Origin: Bifidobacterium sp. ESL0784
GTDB taxonomy: Bacteria; Actinomycetota; Actinomycetes; Actinomycetales; Bifidobacteriaceae
Length of the DNA stretch: 64,000 bases
Direction: 5' to 3'
NCBI RefSeq assembly: GCF_029433295.1
Contig: NZ_JAQTHV010000001.1
Span: forward strand, 62,001 to 126,000
The notes beneath the pieces are model-generated. The model was given only the letters and a program-made list of their open reading frames with translations, did not search any database and had not been told where the DNA came from. Position 1 is the stretch's first letter, and every line of letters begins with the position of its first letter. Made by a program: the position numbers and the translations under genes. Below are positions 30,563 to 40,319 of this stretch, one piece after another.

Positions 30563-31324
30563 TTAAAACGAGAGGACTTCGACTTTGCCGTTGGTTAGCT
30601 GGTAGCGGGCGCCGACGATGGAGAGGCGTTGCGCGGCCAACGCTTCTTGTATTACCTGTGAGCGGTCGACCAGCGACTCGATGGTGCGGGCGACGTGGAC
30701 GCGCTCGAAATCGTCGGTATCGCCCAGTGCCGCCTCTTGCGCGGCTAGGACGGACGCGCCGACGGAGCGAACAAGCACTGACCCGGAAGCGGCGACGAGC
30801 TCCTCCATCTTGTCGAAAACGTCATCGGAGTCGATGCCTGTGCGTGACCCCCAATCCGAAGCATCATCCGCTGCCGGATCGATCATTTCGGAATCGGTGA
30901 CTTCCGCGGCGAAGGCGGCACCCAGGTCGATGCCGGCACCTGAAGCGATGGCATCGAGCTCGGCAACGGCGCTCGCGACGGCCCCGCAATGTTCGTGCCC
31001 GAGCACGACCAAAACGCTGACCCCCAGATGGGTCACGGCATATTCCAGCGAGGCGATGACGGCGTCGTCCAGTGTCTGGCCGGCGGTGCGCACGGTGAAC
31101 ATATCGCCCAGGCCTTGGTCGAAGATGATTTCCGGCGGCACGCGCGAGTCCGAGCAGGAAAGCACCGCCGCATCGGGGTGCTGCTCGTCGATGAGCGATT
31201 CCCGGGTTTCACTGTCCTGCCAAGGGTGCTCGGCCTGCCCGGAAGCAAAGCGCGAGTTGCCCTGCAGCATGCGGCTCCAGGTCGCGTTGGCTGTGGATTC
31301 GGTAGAATTCGGGTCGTCTGTCAT
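30563..31324 (-). CDS. Beta-class carbonic anhydrase
   Basis: A 253-aa zinc enzyme interconverting CO2 and bicarbonate. Zinc ligands and the catalytic dyad are visible: Cys57, Asp59 and Arg61 in VLSCSDSRVP, and His110 and Cys113 in LGHEHCGA. It is near the PEP carboxylase at 34.6-37.5 kb, which consumes bicarbonate, so a supply role is plausible (inference). Residues ~125-165 form an acidic insertion before the C-terminal helices. ATG at 31324 follows GGAAGG. Confidence 0.93.
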   Translation of the reverse strand: MTDDPNSTESTANATWSRMLQGNSRFASGQAEHPWQDSETRESLIDEQHPDAAVLSCSDSRVPPEIIFDQGLGDMFTVRTAGQTLDDAVIASLEYAVTHLGVSVLVVLGHEHCGAVASAVAELDAIASGAGIDLGAAFAAEVTDSEMIDPAADDASDWGSRTGIDSDDVFDKMEELVAASGSVLVRSVGASVLAAQEAALGDTDDFERVHVARTIESLVDRSQVIQEALAAQRLSIVGARYQLTNGKVEVLSF

Positions 31325-31816
31325 CTGAGCCTTCCTTCCAAGCGAAAAGCGCTCAAGGGGTGAAGTTGTTTGTCTTCAAGGTTACCCTCTTGCCGCGTCA
31401 CCTTGGGATTTTCGCAATTTTCTTATGTGATAGCCTGAATAGATAACAGTATTGCAAATAAGTATTTTTATATATGAAATAATTAAACCGCACAGAATAA
31501 ATGTTCATAATTCGATATGAATTTAATATTCGACATAAATATATCTAATTAATTGGTGATTTTCGGGATATTGTGCCTGTATGTGTCCTTCTTTATTGCG
31601 GTTCACGAAAAGAAGTGCCTTTAGGCGCATATCGACTGTTGATAATGCAGTTTCCGGCGTTACCATGATGAGGTCACGGCGATGAACGGTTCCACAGGCG
31701 CTCCTGCAAGGTGCTGGGTATGGTTGCGGACGTTCGTAAAGGGCGTCAAGCGGAACACATAAAGGCCAGAATCGCATGTAGACAATGACACTTTCGAGGT
31801 AAAGGGGTACATAACT
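31325..31816. other. AT-rich intergenic region, divergent promoters
   Basis: 492 bp between the divergent carbonic anhydrase and ahpC genes. It contains a strongly AT-rich core (about 31430-31560) and, close to ahpC, a less AT-rich leader. No ORF, tRNA or strong hairpin is convincing. It is the likely site for oxidative-stress control of ahpC, but I do not see a recognisable OxyR or PerR box. Confidence 0.5.
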
Positions 31817-32380
31817 ATGACCATGCTGCAACATGAACTGACCGATTTCACGGCCAACATTTATCAGAACAATGAGTTCAGCAAGCTCACCAAGGCTGAC
31901 GTGCTCGGCCACTGGTCCCTGATTTTCTTCTATCCGAACGATTTCAGCTTCGTCTGCCCCACCGAGCTTGAGGACCTCGCCGATCATTACGAGGACTTCA
32001 AGAAGGCCGGCTGCGAGATCTACGGCGTTTCGCACGACACCGAGTTCGTTCACAAGGCTTGGCATGAGGCCAACGAGAAGATCGCGAAGATCCAGTTCCC
32101 GATGGTCGCCGACCCCACCAACACGCTTTCCCGTGATCTCGACAGCTATGACGAGGTCAACGGCCAGGCCGAGCGTGGCGATTTCATTTTGAGCCCTGAG
32201 GGCAAGGTCGTTGCCTACGAGGTCATCTCCTCCAACGTCGGCCGTAACGCGGAAGAGATTCTGCGCCGCGTCGAGGCCTCACAGTTCGTTTACGAGCACG
32301 GCGACCAGGTCTGCCCCGCGAAGTGGGAGCCGGGTGACGAGACCATCGCCCCGAGCCTCGACCTCGTCGGCCAGCTCTGA
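31817..32380 (+). CDS. ahpC: Alkyl hydroperoxide reductase AhpC (2-Cys peroxiredoxin)
   Basis: A 187-aa thioredoxin-fold peroxidase reducing H2O2 and organic peroxides. The peroxidatic Cys47 is in FSFVCPTE and the resolving Cys166 in QVCPAKW, the spacing of enterobacterial AhpC. A second in-frame ATG at 31823 is also possible. It is followed 215 bp later by its likely reductase, giving an ahpC-ahpF-type pair; bifidobacteria lack catalase in general, so this is probably the main peroxide defence (established knowledge plus inference). Confidence 0.95.
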   Translation: MTMLQHELTDFTANIYQNNEFSKLTKADVLGHWSLIFFYPNDFSFVCPTELEDLADHYEDFKKAGCEIYGVSHDTEFVHKAWHEANEKIAKIQFPMVADPTNTLSRDLDSYDEVNGQAERGDFILSPEGKVVAYEVISSNVGRNAEEILRRVEASQFVYEHGDQVCPAKWEPGDETIAPSLDLVGQL

Positions 32381-32595
32381 TCGATTCCCGATTCTGGCGG
32401 CGCGGCGCAGGCTGCTCCATTCCGTTTCCGCCATTTTTGAGCCGTTTAAGCAGGCTCGGTGGCTTGAAATATAGCGCGTTTTTATTTTCTCGCCATTTTC
32501 GGACCGCTTGGGTGGTGTCAATGGCTTGAATATGGCGGAATAGCGTGGATTGGTCTGGTAGCGGCGTTCGTCAGGAATGGACATCAAAGGAAACT

Positions 32596-34404
32596 ATGAA
32601 GCAACAAGACGATTTGTACGACGTAGTGGTAATTGGCGGAGGCCCGGCAGGCCTTACCGCCGGTCTCTACCTTGCGCGTGCGCGGTATCGTGTACTCATC
32701 CTCGAAAAGGAAGAGTACGGCGGCCAGATCACCATCACCAATGAGGTGGTCAATTATCCTGGTATCGCCAAGACGGACGGTCGCACGTTGACCGAGACCA
32801 TGCGCCAGCAGGCCGAGGATTTCGGTGCGGAGTTCATGGCGGCTGACGCTACCGGGCTTGACGTTGAGGGCGACATCAAAACCGTGCACACCAATCGCGG
32901 CGACCTCAAGACTTTCGGCATTTTGGTAGCTACCGGCGCCAATCCGCGCAAGATCGGCTTCCAAGGTGAGACCGAATACGCCGGCCGTGGCATTTCCTAC
33001 TGCGCGACCTGCGACGGTGAATTCTTCAACGGCATGGAGGTCATTGTCGTTGGCGGTGGTTTCTCCGCGGCCGAGGAATCGGTGTTCCTCACCAAATATG
33101 CCAGCAAGGTCACGATTCTGGTGCGTGGCAGCGATTTCACCTGCGACGCCTCCGTTTCCAGCGAGGCCAAGCACGACCCTAATATTGAAATTCACTACAA
33201 CACCGAAATGAAGTCGGTTTCGGCCGGCGAAGGCGGCTTGGTGAGTGCCGTGTTCCACAACCGCGAAACCGGCGAGGACACGGAATGGAAGCCCACAAAG
33301 AGCAAGAATTTCGGTGTTTTCGTTTTCGCAGGCTATGTGCCGCAGACCGACATCCTGAAGGATGTCATCGACCTTGACGACCACGGTTACGTCATCACGC
33401 ACGATTATCTCGAGACTTCCGCCGCCGGGGTTTACGCCGCCGGAGATCTGCGCGAGAAGAACCTGCGTCAGGTGGTCACCGCCGTTTCCGACGGGGCCGT
33501 CGCGGGCGTCGAACTTGAGCGTTACGCCAAGGATCTGAGCGAGAAGACCGGTCTTGTGCCGCCTCGTCCGACCAGCTCGAACTACGAGAAGCGTGAGGCT
33601 GAACAGGCCAAGGAAGCCGCCAATTCGGGCACTTCCCCGGCTCCGGCCGCCGCATCTGACGCATCCGCTTCTCAAAGCGGTCCCGTCAAGACCTCCGGGT
33701 TCTTCGACGATGCGATTCGCAAGCAGCTCGATGTGGTCTTCGGCCGCATGAGCCAGCCGCTGGTGCTCGAGCTTTCGCTCGACAAGACCAAGCTTTCACA
33801 GGAGCTCAAGGGCTTCATTGACGAGTTGGTTTCTCTGAGCGATGGCAAGCTTTCCGCCGTTGTCGCGCCCGAACCTGCCGAAGGTGAGGAAGACGCGGAA
33901 GGCCGCGCCAAGTTCGACGTCGAAGAAGTGATGCCGATGGCCCGCCCGTGCGTTCGTTTGTGCAAGGTGGGTGCCGACGGGAAGCCGCAGTCTACTGGGC
34001 TTGCGTTCCACGGCGTACCGAGCGGCCATGAATTCAACTCGTTCGTGCTCGCGCTATACAATGCGGCCGGCCCTGGCCAGTCCGTCGACAACGACACCCA
34101 GCAACGCATCGAGAAACTTGACGCGGACGGAGGCACCACCGATGTGATGGTGCTCGTCTCGCTGACCTGCACGATGTGCCCGACCACGGTGCTTTCCGCC
34201 CAGCGCATCGCCTCCGACAATCCGAAGGTGAAGGCCGAGGCGTACGACATCTCGCACTTCCCCGCGTTGCAGAGCCATTACGGCGCGATGAGCGTCCCCT
34301 GCATCGTTGTCAACAAGACTTCCGCTGACGGCACGACCCGCCAAAAGGTCGAGTTCGGCAAGAAGACGGTTCCGCAAATGCTGGATCTTATCAACGAAGC
34401 ATAA
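32596..34404 (+). CDS. AhpF-like reductase with thioredoxin-reductase domain first
   Basis: A 602-aa flavoprotein from ATG 32596 with SD AAAGGA. Residues 1-~325 are a thioredoxin reductase: FAD motif GGGPAG at 14-19, redox pair CATC at 136-139, NAD(P) motif VVGGGFSAAE near 160. After a ~50-residue Ala/Pro/Ser linker, residues ~380-602 form two thioredoxin-like folds, the last carrying CTMC at 525-528. Classical AhpF has the tandem Trx domain at the N-terminus, so the order here is reversed. It is expected to pass electrons from NADH/NADPH to AhpC. Confidence 0.9.
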   Translation: MKQQDDLYDVVVIGGGPAGLTAGLYLARARYRVLILEKEEYGGQITITNEVVNYPGIAKTDGRTLTETMRQQAEDFGAEFMAADATGLDVEGDIKTVHTNRGDLKTFGILVATGANPRKIGFQGETEYAGRGISYCATCDGEFFNGMEVIVVGGGFSAAEESVFLTKYASKVTILVRGSDFTCDASVSSEAKHDPNIEIHYNTEMKSVSAGEGGLVSAVFHNRETGEDTEWKPTKSKNFGVFVFAGYVPQTDILKDVIDLDDHGYVITHDYLETSAAGVYAAGDLREKNLRQVVTAVSDGAVAGVELERYAKDLSEKTGLVPPRPTSSNYEKREAEQAKEAANSGTSPAPAAASDASASQSGPVKTSGFFDDAIRKQLDVVFGRMSQPLVLELSLDKTKLSQELKGFIDELVSLSDGKLSAVVAPEPAEGEEDAEGRAKFDVEEVMPMARPCVRLCKVGADGKPQSTGLAFHGVPSGHEFNSFVLALYNAAGPGQSVDNDTQQRIEKLDADGGTTDVMVLVSLTCTMCPTTVLSAQRIASDNPKVKAEAYDISHFPALQSHYGAMSVPCIVVNKTSADGTTRQKVEFGKKTVPQMLDLINEA

Positions 34405-34529
34405 TAATCTGACTTGCGAAGCCCGCTTATAGGACTTCGCTTGAACCATTCTCAAGACCTCCCCGGCTGATTCCGGCGGAGGCCTTTTTCATGTATGCTT
34501 TCACTGATTTGGGATGGGGTAAAGCATAA

Positions 34530-34588
34530 GAAAACGCCACAGACGAATGCGAAATCAATAACGATTCCGGAACGTCTGTGGCGTTTTC
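34530..34588. terminator. Terminator between converging reductase and ppc genes
   Basis: A perfect 16-bp stem (34530-34545, GAAAACGCCACAGACG, with 34573-34588). A-runs and T-runs at the stem base make it bidirectional. It lies 22 bp past the ppc stop. Confidence 0.8.
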
Positions 34589-34610
34589 CCAACTAAAGCG
34601 ACTACAAAAC

Positions 34611-37475
34611 TCAGCCGGTGTTCTGCAGGCCGGCGGCGACACCGGAGACCGTGCAGAGGATGAGGTAGGTGTAGCCGCCGCGCTGTTGGTCGCGGGCCAG
34701 TTCCTCGTTGTCCGTCTTCTTGGCGGCAATGGCGCTTGCGCCCGCAGGAGCCCCGCCATTGGCCTTCGCCTTGGCAGCTTCGGCGTCCTGCTTCTTCTGC
34801 AGTTCGCGCTGGTCGCGTAGAGCGAGTACCTGGATGACGGAAAGGATGTCGACGTACGGCGAACGCACGCGGACGGCCTGGCCGAGTACATGGCGGTGCT
34901 GCAGTGGCCACTGGTCGCCGACGATGGCGAGCACCCACTTGCGGGTGAGCTCCATCTCGTTCAGGACCTTGTCGCGCAGGTCGTCACGGTCACCGAGCGC
35001 CAAGTACATCTTGGCGATGCGCTCGTCGGTCTTGGCTAGCGACATCTCGATGTTGTCGATGAACGTCGAGAACATCGGCAGTTCCTTGTAAGCCCCACGC
35101 AGGGTCTCAAGGTCACCGAACTCCTCGCATGCAGTACCGAGGCCGTACCAGGCGGCCAGGTTGATGCGTGCCTGAGCCCATGAGAACACCCACGGAATCG
35201 TGCGCAGATCGTCGAGCGATTTGGCGCCGAGGCCGCGCTTGGCCGGGCGGGAGCCGATGGGCAGCAGTCCGATTTCGGTCAGCGGGGTCACCGTAGAGAA
35301 CCAAGGTGTGAAGTCGGGCGTATTGAGCAGGTCGAGGAAACGCTTGTGCGCGGATTCGTCGAGCTTCTGCGTCATAGGCGCGTACTTCTTGGTCATCTCG
35401 GTGTTCGTCTTCTCCATGCTCGGAGCCGACTGCAGGAGTGTTGCGGCCGCAACGGACTCGACGTGGCGGATGGCCAGCGCCTGGTTGCCGTAGCGAGCGA
35501 AAATACTCTCGCCCTGTTCAGTGAGCTTGAAGCGGCAGTTGACGGAACCGGCGGGTTGTGCGAGCACCGCGCGGTTCGCGGGGCCGCCACCTCGGCCGAC
35601 AGCGCCGCCGCGACCGTGGAAGAGCGTCAGGTCGATGTTGTTCTTCTTGGCCCATTCCGCGATGCGTCCCTGCGCCGAATGCAGTGCGAGCGTTGCGGTG
35701 GTCGGGCCGGCGTCCTTGGAGGAATCCGAGTAGCCGAGCATGACCTCGAGCTTGCCGTCGGTGGCTTTGAGCCGGGCCTGTACCTCGGGGATCTTGATCA
35801 TTTCGTCGAGCACGTCGACGCAGTTCTGCAAATCCTCAAGCTGCTCGAAGAGCGGGATGACGTCGATGGTCGGCACATCCTCGGGATTCGAGAACGCCAT
35901 GCGGTTGAGCTCGTAGACGTCGCGGATGTTCTGCGCGGACTTGGTGAACGAGATGATGTAGCGGCGGGCGGCCTTCTGACCGTTGCGCTTCTGGATGGCG
36001 CCGAGTGCGCGGAAGGTGTCGAGCACCTCGTGCGTCATTGGCTGTAGTTCGCCGCGTTCGCCGTGCAGGCCGTGCTCGCGGATGTCCTCCAGGGCGCGGG
36101 AATGAACGAGCGAATGCTGGCGGAATTCCGTTTCGACGAGGTGGAACCCGAAGGTCTGCGCCTTCCAGATGACGTCTTGAATCGGGCCGTAGGCCGCGCG
36201 CTTGTCGCCGGCGGCCGCCAGTGAACGCTGCACGATCTTGAGGTCGGCGATGAAGTCATCGCAGCTCTTGTACATCAGGTCGGCGTCGCGCACCACGGTG
36301 TAATGCAAACGGTCGGCCATGACCAGCATGGCCGCGCGGTGCAGCTCATGCGAGGAGGTGGAGGCGGCCTTGTCGGTGAGGCGTTCGCTCATTTCCTTCT
36401 GGTGGCTCCAGAGGTTGACGAGTTCGGCGCTCGGAGGCGTGGTGACGGCCTCCATGGTGAGGTTCGTACCGGCGGTGCGGGTCGCCTTTTCAAGCGCCTC
36501 GATGGCGTGGTCGCTGAACTTGCGGGCCACGGCGCGGCTGACCTTGGCGGTGACGTTCGGGTTGCCGTCGCGGTCGGTGCCGATCCAGGAACCCGGGTGG
36601 AAGAACGCGGGGCACTGCGGCTCGGCGATTCCGGCCTGGTCGCCCAGAAGCCAGTCGTCGAAGCGGCGGTAGACCTGTGGAATGGTGTCGAACAGAGTGT
36701 TGTCGAAAATATCGATGATGGTATCGGCTTCCTCTACCGGTGTCGGCTTCTTGGCGCCGATCGGCGAGGTGCGGAAGAGCGCGTCGATCTCGTTGTAAAG
36801 ACGACGGTAGTTTTCCTTCTTGTCGGAGCCGCCCATGAATTTGCCGGCGCTCAGAAGCGTGGCAATGCGGCGAATCTTGCCCTCGACTGCCTTGCGACGG
36901 GCCTCGGTGGGATGTGCGGTGAAGACGGGATGGAACTCGAGCTTGTTCAGAAGATTCTTTGCCTTGGCCGGGCCCATTTCGTTGATGAGCTGGTGGTAGG
37001 CGCCGGTCAGTTCGTTGACCGGATCGGTGGCAGCGTCCTCGCCGACGTCCGATTCGCGCTTGTGTAGCACGGAAACGCGGTAGTTCTCCTCGCAAAGGTT
37101 CGCCAGGTGGAAGTACGTGGTGAGCGCGCGCGCAAGTAGTTGCGCTTGGTGCACGTCCAAGGCGTCGATGACCTTTTCGGCTTTTTCGAGGTTGTCTTCC
37201 CTGGGCTGTTCCTTGCCTATGGTCTCCGCATAGTGTTCGGCGCTCGCCTTGACCGCATAGTCTCGGACTGTATCGAATGTGGAGAGCAGATCCTTGTCGT
37301 ATTCCCCGAGCACAGTGCGCAGAATCTCAAGGCAGAGTGCAAGATCGTCGTTGAGCGATTCGGGGAGATCACGTTCCTCGGGGCCTTTGGTCCCTACTCC
37401 GGAAGTGAACAGTGCGGCATCGGGCTGTGTGATCGGTTGATTGCTATCTGGCTGTTTTTTGATATTCTTAGCCAT
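34611..37475 (-). CDS. ppc: Phosphoenolpyruvate carboxylase
   Basis: A 954-aa enzyme fixing bicarbonate on PEP to give oxaloacetate, the main anaplerotic step in organisms with an incomplete TCA cycle. Catalytic motifs: TAHPTEARRK with His188, GYSDSSKDAG, FHGRGGAVGRGGGP, and the conserved C-terminal QNTG. The length is close to the ~900-residue norm; the extra is a C-terminal Lys/Ala-rich insertion (AAKAKANGGAPAGASA). It is monocistronic. The upstream 37476-38184 region holds its promoter. Confidence 0.97.
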   Translation of the reverse strand: MAKNIKKQPDSNQPITQPDAALFTSGVGTKGPEERDLPESLNDDLALCLEILRTVLGEYDKDLLSTFDTVRDYAVKASAEHYAETIGKEQPREDNLEKAEKVIDALDVHQAQLLARALTTYFHLANLCEENYRVSVLHKRESDVGEDAATDPVNELTGAYHQLINEMGPAKAKNLLNKLEFHPVFTAHPTEARRKAVEGKIRRIATLLSAGKFMGGSDKKENYRRLYNEIDALFRTSPIGAKKPTPVEEADTIIDIFDNTLFDTIPQVYRRFDDWLLGDQAGIAEPQCPAFFHPGSWIGTDRDGNPNVTAKVSRAVARKFSDHAIEALEKATRTAGTNLTMEAVTTPPSAELVNLWSHQKEMSERLTDKAASTSSHELHRAAMLVMADRLHYTVVRDADLMYKSCDDFIADLKIVQRSLAAAGDKRAAYGPIQDVIWKAQTFGFHLVETEFRQHSLVHSRALEDIREHGLHGERGELQPMTHEVLDTFRALGAIQKRNGQKAARRYIISFTKSAQNIRDVYELNRMAFSNPEDVPTIDVIPLFEQLEDLQNCVDVLDEMIKIPEVQARLKATDGKLEVMLGYSDSSKDAGPTTATLALHSAQGRIAEWAKKNNIDLTLFHGRGGAVGRGGGPANRAVLAQPAGSVNCRFKLTEQGESIFARYGNQALAIRHVESVAAATLLQSAPSMEKTNTEMTKKYAPMTQKLDESAHKRFLDLLNTPDFTPWFSTVTPLTEIGLLPIGSRPAKRGLGAKSLDDLRTIPWVFSWAQARINLAAWYGLGTACEEFGDLETLRGAYKELPMFSTFIDNIEMSLAKTDERIAKMYLALGDRDDLRDKVLNEMELTRKWVLAIVGDQWPLQHRHVLGQAVRVRSPYVDILSVIQVLALRDQRELQKKQDAEAAKAKANGGAPAGASAIAAKKTDNEELARDQQRGGYTYLILCTVSGVAAGLQNTG

Positions 37476-38184
37476 TCAGACCTCCTTCAAACCAAGCGTC
37501 CGGTTGCTCGATCTGTTGGCATTCCGCGGCTCCTCCGCGGTTGTGGTGCCATCTGTTGCGAACCCAAAGCCATTGCTTGGCGAGTCGATTTAATTGTAAG
37601 GTGACCTAATCGACATTTCGGTAACAGAACTCGACAATGGCCATATTCCGGACGAATTAGTTGCGTCATCAGGACATTCGTATTGGCTTTGGCTTTTGCG
37701 ACGCAAAATCAGGGCCTAGTCGTTTCGTTGTTATATCAGGGTTTTGAGATCCTGTTTCCAGAGTTGGACCATTTTTACTTCCAGAGTTGGCGGTCTAGAA
37801 TCGGCAAGACTTCGTAATGTCCCATCAAGTGTGGTGCAAAATGCTCAATCAAAATGGTGCAGAATGTAAGATGCAATGCTGCAAGGGCGTGAATTAGGCT
37901 TTAAATCAAGGATATAAGCTGGGTCTAAAAATTGCTAACTTCTGATGGGAAATAAAATTTCAATCGTTCAAATCATGATTGTTGTGCATTGATGCTGCGA
38001 ATAAGTTAGAGGCAGAGTGCTAGAAATGGTGTATCAGGATATGCCAAAATTTTTGTGATTTGTCAACATCTATTAGATTCCAATGAAGCTTGAACGTAGA
38101 GAACTCGGGCTATTGGCACTGGGCGCGAGAGACGTCTGAAAAGATGTGAGAAGATGCCGAAAGGCGATGGGGGAAGCCGATTTT
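37476..38184. other. Long intergenic region with short repeats
   Basis: About 700 bp between divergent ppc and the ThrE-like gene. No ORF is convincing. TTCCAGAGTTGG occurs twice, 32 bp apart (about 37757 and 37789), and TGGTGCA(A/G)AATG twice near 37832 and 37855. These could be traces of an insertion sequence end or regulator sites; I cannot decide. Confidence 0.4.
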
Positions 38185-40257
38185 ATGTCGATGAAAAATG
38201 CAAACTCGATTGATGGCGACAAGGACGATGAGGTCGGTTTGGATGCGGTGGCCGAGGATATCGAGAAGACGGTGAACAGCAGCGGCGACGAGGTCGAAGA
38301 CGAGGGTGATTCCGAGCTCGAAGATATTTTCGGGGATTTGGATGAATCCGATTCCAAGGAATACCGCCGGGTGGCCGAAGCGGTGGCTTCCATTGACGAT
38401 ATTGAAGACAGCAGCAATGATACCGGCGATGAGGCCGGGGACAAAGCCCGCAGCGACCACAGGGCCAAGGTCCACGACCGATTGACTCATTACATGCCGC
38501 TGGATACCGCCGATATCGAACGGGATTGGGACACGCCGGTGGTCGATGCCGGCATCGCGGCGAAAGCTAGTATTATCACGCGTGTAGGGCTGCTTGATTT
38601 GCGCGCGGGCACAGGGAGCTTCCGCATTCACGAGCTGATGCATCGTATCGGCTACCCGCTTGGTGTCCACGTTCGTGCGAACATCAATCTTACTGACATG
38701 AATGTGTCGTGCAGCGATGGCGTCAGCAGAATTACGCAGGTTGTCGATTTGCCGACAACCGGAGTCAATACGGAGCGCATTTGGCTGCTTGAGCATTTCG
38801 CGGACTGGTTCAGCGTCAATATCGGCGAGCCGGGAACGACCTATCACGCCCAGCCTTCCGTTTCGGCGGAAATGGTTCAGCAGCTCGACAACCCGGAGGC
38901 TCAGCGTTCCCTATTGTCGGCCACGCAGAAGGCCCACCGTGAGCTCGAAAAGCGTCAACGTGTCCACGACAAGGCCGTCAAGCGGGCCAAAAAACGCGGC
39001 TTCCGTCCGCCAAAAGGCCAGTACGCCGAGCATTTCGAGCACATCGGCAAGACGCGTGAGGACGTCGCCGCCGAACAGGCCGCGGCTGCCGATAAGAAGC
39101 TTGATTCCAGCTATATTCGTAGCGGTGGCACGAGTGCCGTTAATAATCAGGTATCCGATAATTCGGCCGGTACCAGTGTGGGCAACATTGCAAGCCTTTC
39201 TGCAGCAACGAAACCAGCAACTTCCGAGTCCGAACAAGCCACTACAAAAACGGAGGCAAAAGCCAATCGCGGCATCACCGTGCGGCAGGCGCACGAACGT
39301 CTGAGCCTCATCCAGCATCGCAAGCCGCTATACGCTCCGTGGTTCTCGGGCCTTGCCTCGGCCGTGGCGTGCGCTTGCTTCGTTTTCCTGCTTGGCGGTG
39401 GTCCGTTCGACATGATCGGCGCGTTCGTGGGTGCGGGCATTGGCCATTGGGTTCGGCGGCGGCTTTTTGTCTATCATTTGAACCAGTTCTTCGTCACTTT
39501 CGTGGCCGTTGCGGTGGCTGCATTCTCCTGTATCGGTACGTTACGATTAATCGGTTTCATCGATCCCGTCGCGCTCCGCCATGACACCGCCTACATCGGC
39601 GCGATGCTCTTCGTAATCCCTGGTTTCCCGCTGATTACCGGCGGTCTCGATATTGCGAAAATGGACCTGCCGAGTGGTATCCAGCGCCTGGTCTACACAA
39701 TGGCGATCATCTTGATGGCCACGCTCGCCGGCTGGATGGTGGCGGCCATCGTCCACCTCAACCCACAGGGATTCGAACCACTCGGCCTCAACCCGTGGAT
39801 CAATACCGCTCTGCGCGCGCTCACCGCGTTCGGCGGGGTCTGGGGCTTCTCGGTGCTCTTCAATTCGCCACAACGCATGTGCTTCACCGCCGCGTTCATC
39901 GGAGCTATCACCGACACCCTGCGTCTTACGATCGTTGACATGGGCATGCCGCCGGAAGCCGCCGCATTCCTCGGTGCGATGCTCGCCGGCCTGCTCGCCT
40001 CGGCCTGGCGTTCGTCGGTGCGTCATGGCTTTCTGCCGCCCTACCTCGGCTACCCGCGCATCTGCCTGACCGTCCCGGCCATCGTCATCATGGTGCCTGG
40101 CCTTTATATGTACCGTGCGATGTTCTACCTCGGCCAGTTCGATACCCTGAATGCCCTTGACTGGGCCTTCCGAGCCTTCATGGTCATCCTCTGCCTGCCC
40201 ATCGGCCTGGCGATGGCCCGCGTCATCACCGACAAGTTCTGGCGCTACGACGTGTGA
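38185..40257 (+). CDS. ThrE-like threonine/serine exporter family protein
   Basis: A ~690-aa membrane protein. ATG 38185 (GGGGGA 10 bases upstream) is preferred; ATG 38167 and GTG 38146 are also in frame. Residues 1-~105 are a very acidic, disordered head (DKDDEVGLDAVAEDI, DEVEDEGDSELEDIFGD). About 120-230 is the cytosolic ThrE/DUF1212 domain (AGTGSFRIHELMHRIGYPLG). A charged linker and then ~10 membrane segments follow from ~390 (ASAVACACFVFLLGGGPFDM, PGFPLITGGLDIAKMDLPSG). The family exports Thr/Ser or related small molecules. Its 3' end is partly duplicated downstream at 41533. Confidence 0.85.
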   Translation: MSMKNANSIDGDKDDEVGLDAVAEDIEKTVNSSGDEVEDEGDSELEDIFGDLDESDSKEYRRVAEAVASIDDIEDSSNDTGDEAGDKARSDHRAKVHDRLTHYMPLDTADIERDWDTPVVDAGIAAKASIITRVGLLDLRAGTGSFRIHELMHRIGYPLGVHVRANINLTDMNVSCSDGVSRITQVVDLPTTGVNTERIWLLEHFADWFSVNIGEPGTTYHAQPSVSAEMVQQLDNPEAQRSLLSATQKAHRELEKRQRVHDKAVKRAKKRGFRPPKGQYAEHFEHIGKTREDVAAEQAAAADKKLDSSYIRSGGTSAVNNQVSDNSAGTSVGNIASLSAATKPATSESEQATTKTEAKANRGITVRQAHERLSLIQHRKPLYAPWFSGLASAVACACFVFLLGGGPFDMIGAFVGAGIGHWVRRRLFVYHLNQFFVTFVAVAVAAFSCIGTLRLIGFIDPVALRHDTAYIGAMLFVIPGFPLITGGLDIAKMDLPSGIQRLVYTMAIILMATLAGWMVAAIVHLNPQGFEPLGLNPWINTALRALTAFGGVWGFSVLFNSPQRMCFTAAFIGAITDTLRLTIVDMGMPPEAAAFLGAMLAGLLASAWRSSVRHGFLPPYLGYPRICLTVPAIVIMVPGLYMYRAMFYLGQFDTLNALDWAFRAFMVILCLPIGLAMARVITDKFWRYDV

Positions 40258-40319
40258 GGCTGATTGAGTATCATATACAGTAAGATTTAATCTTTACTTG
40301 ATAATTCATTTGATGGGGA

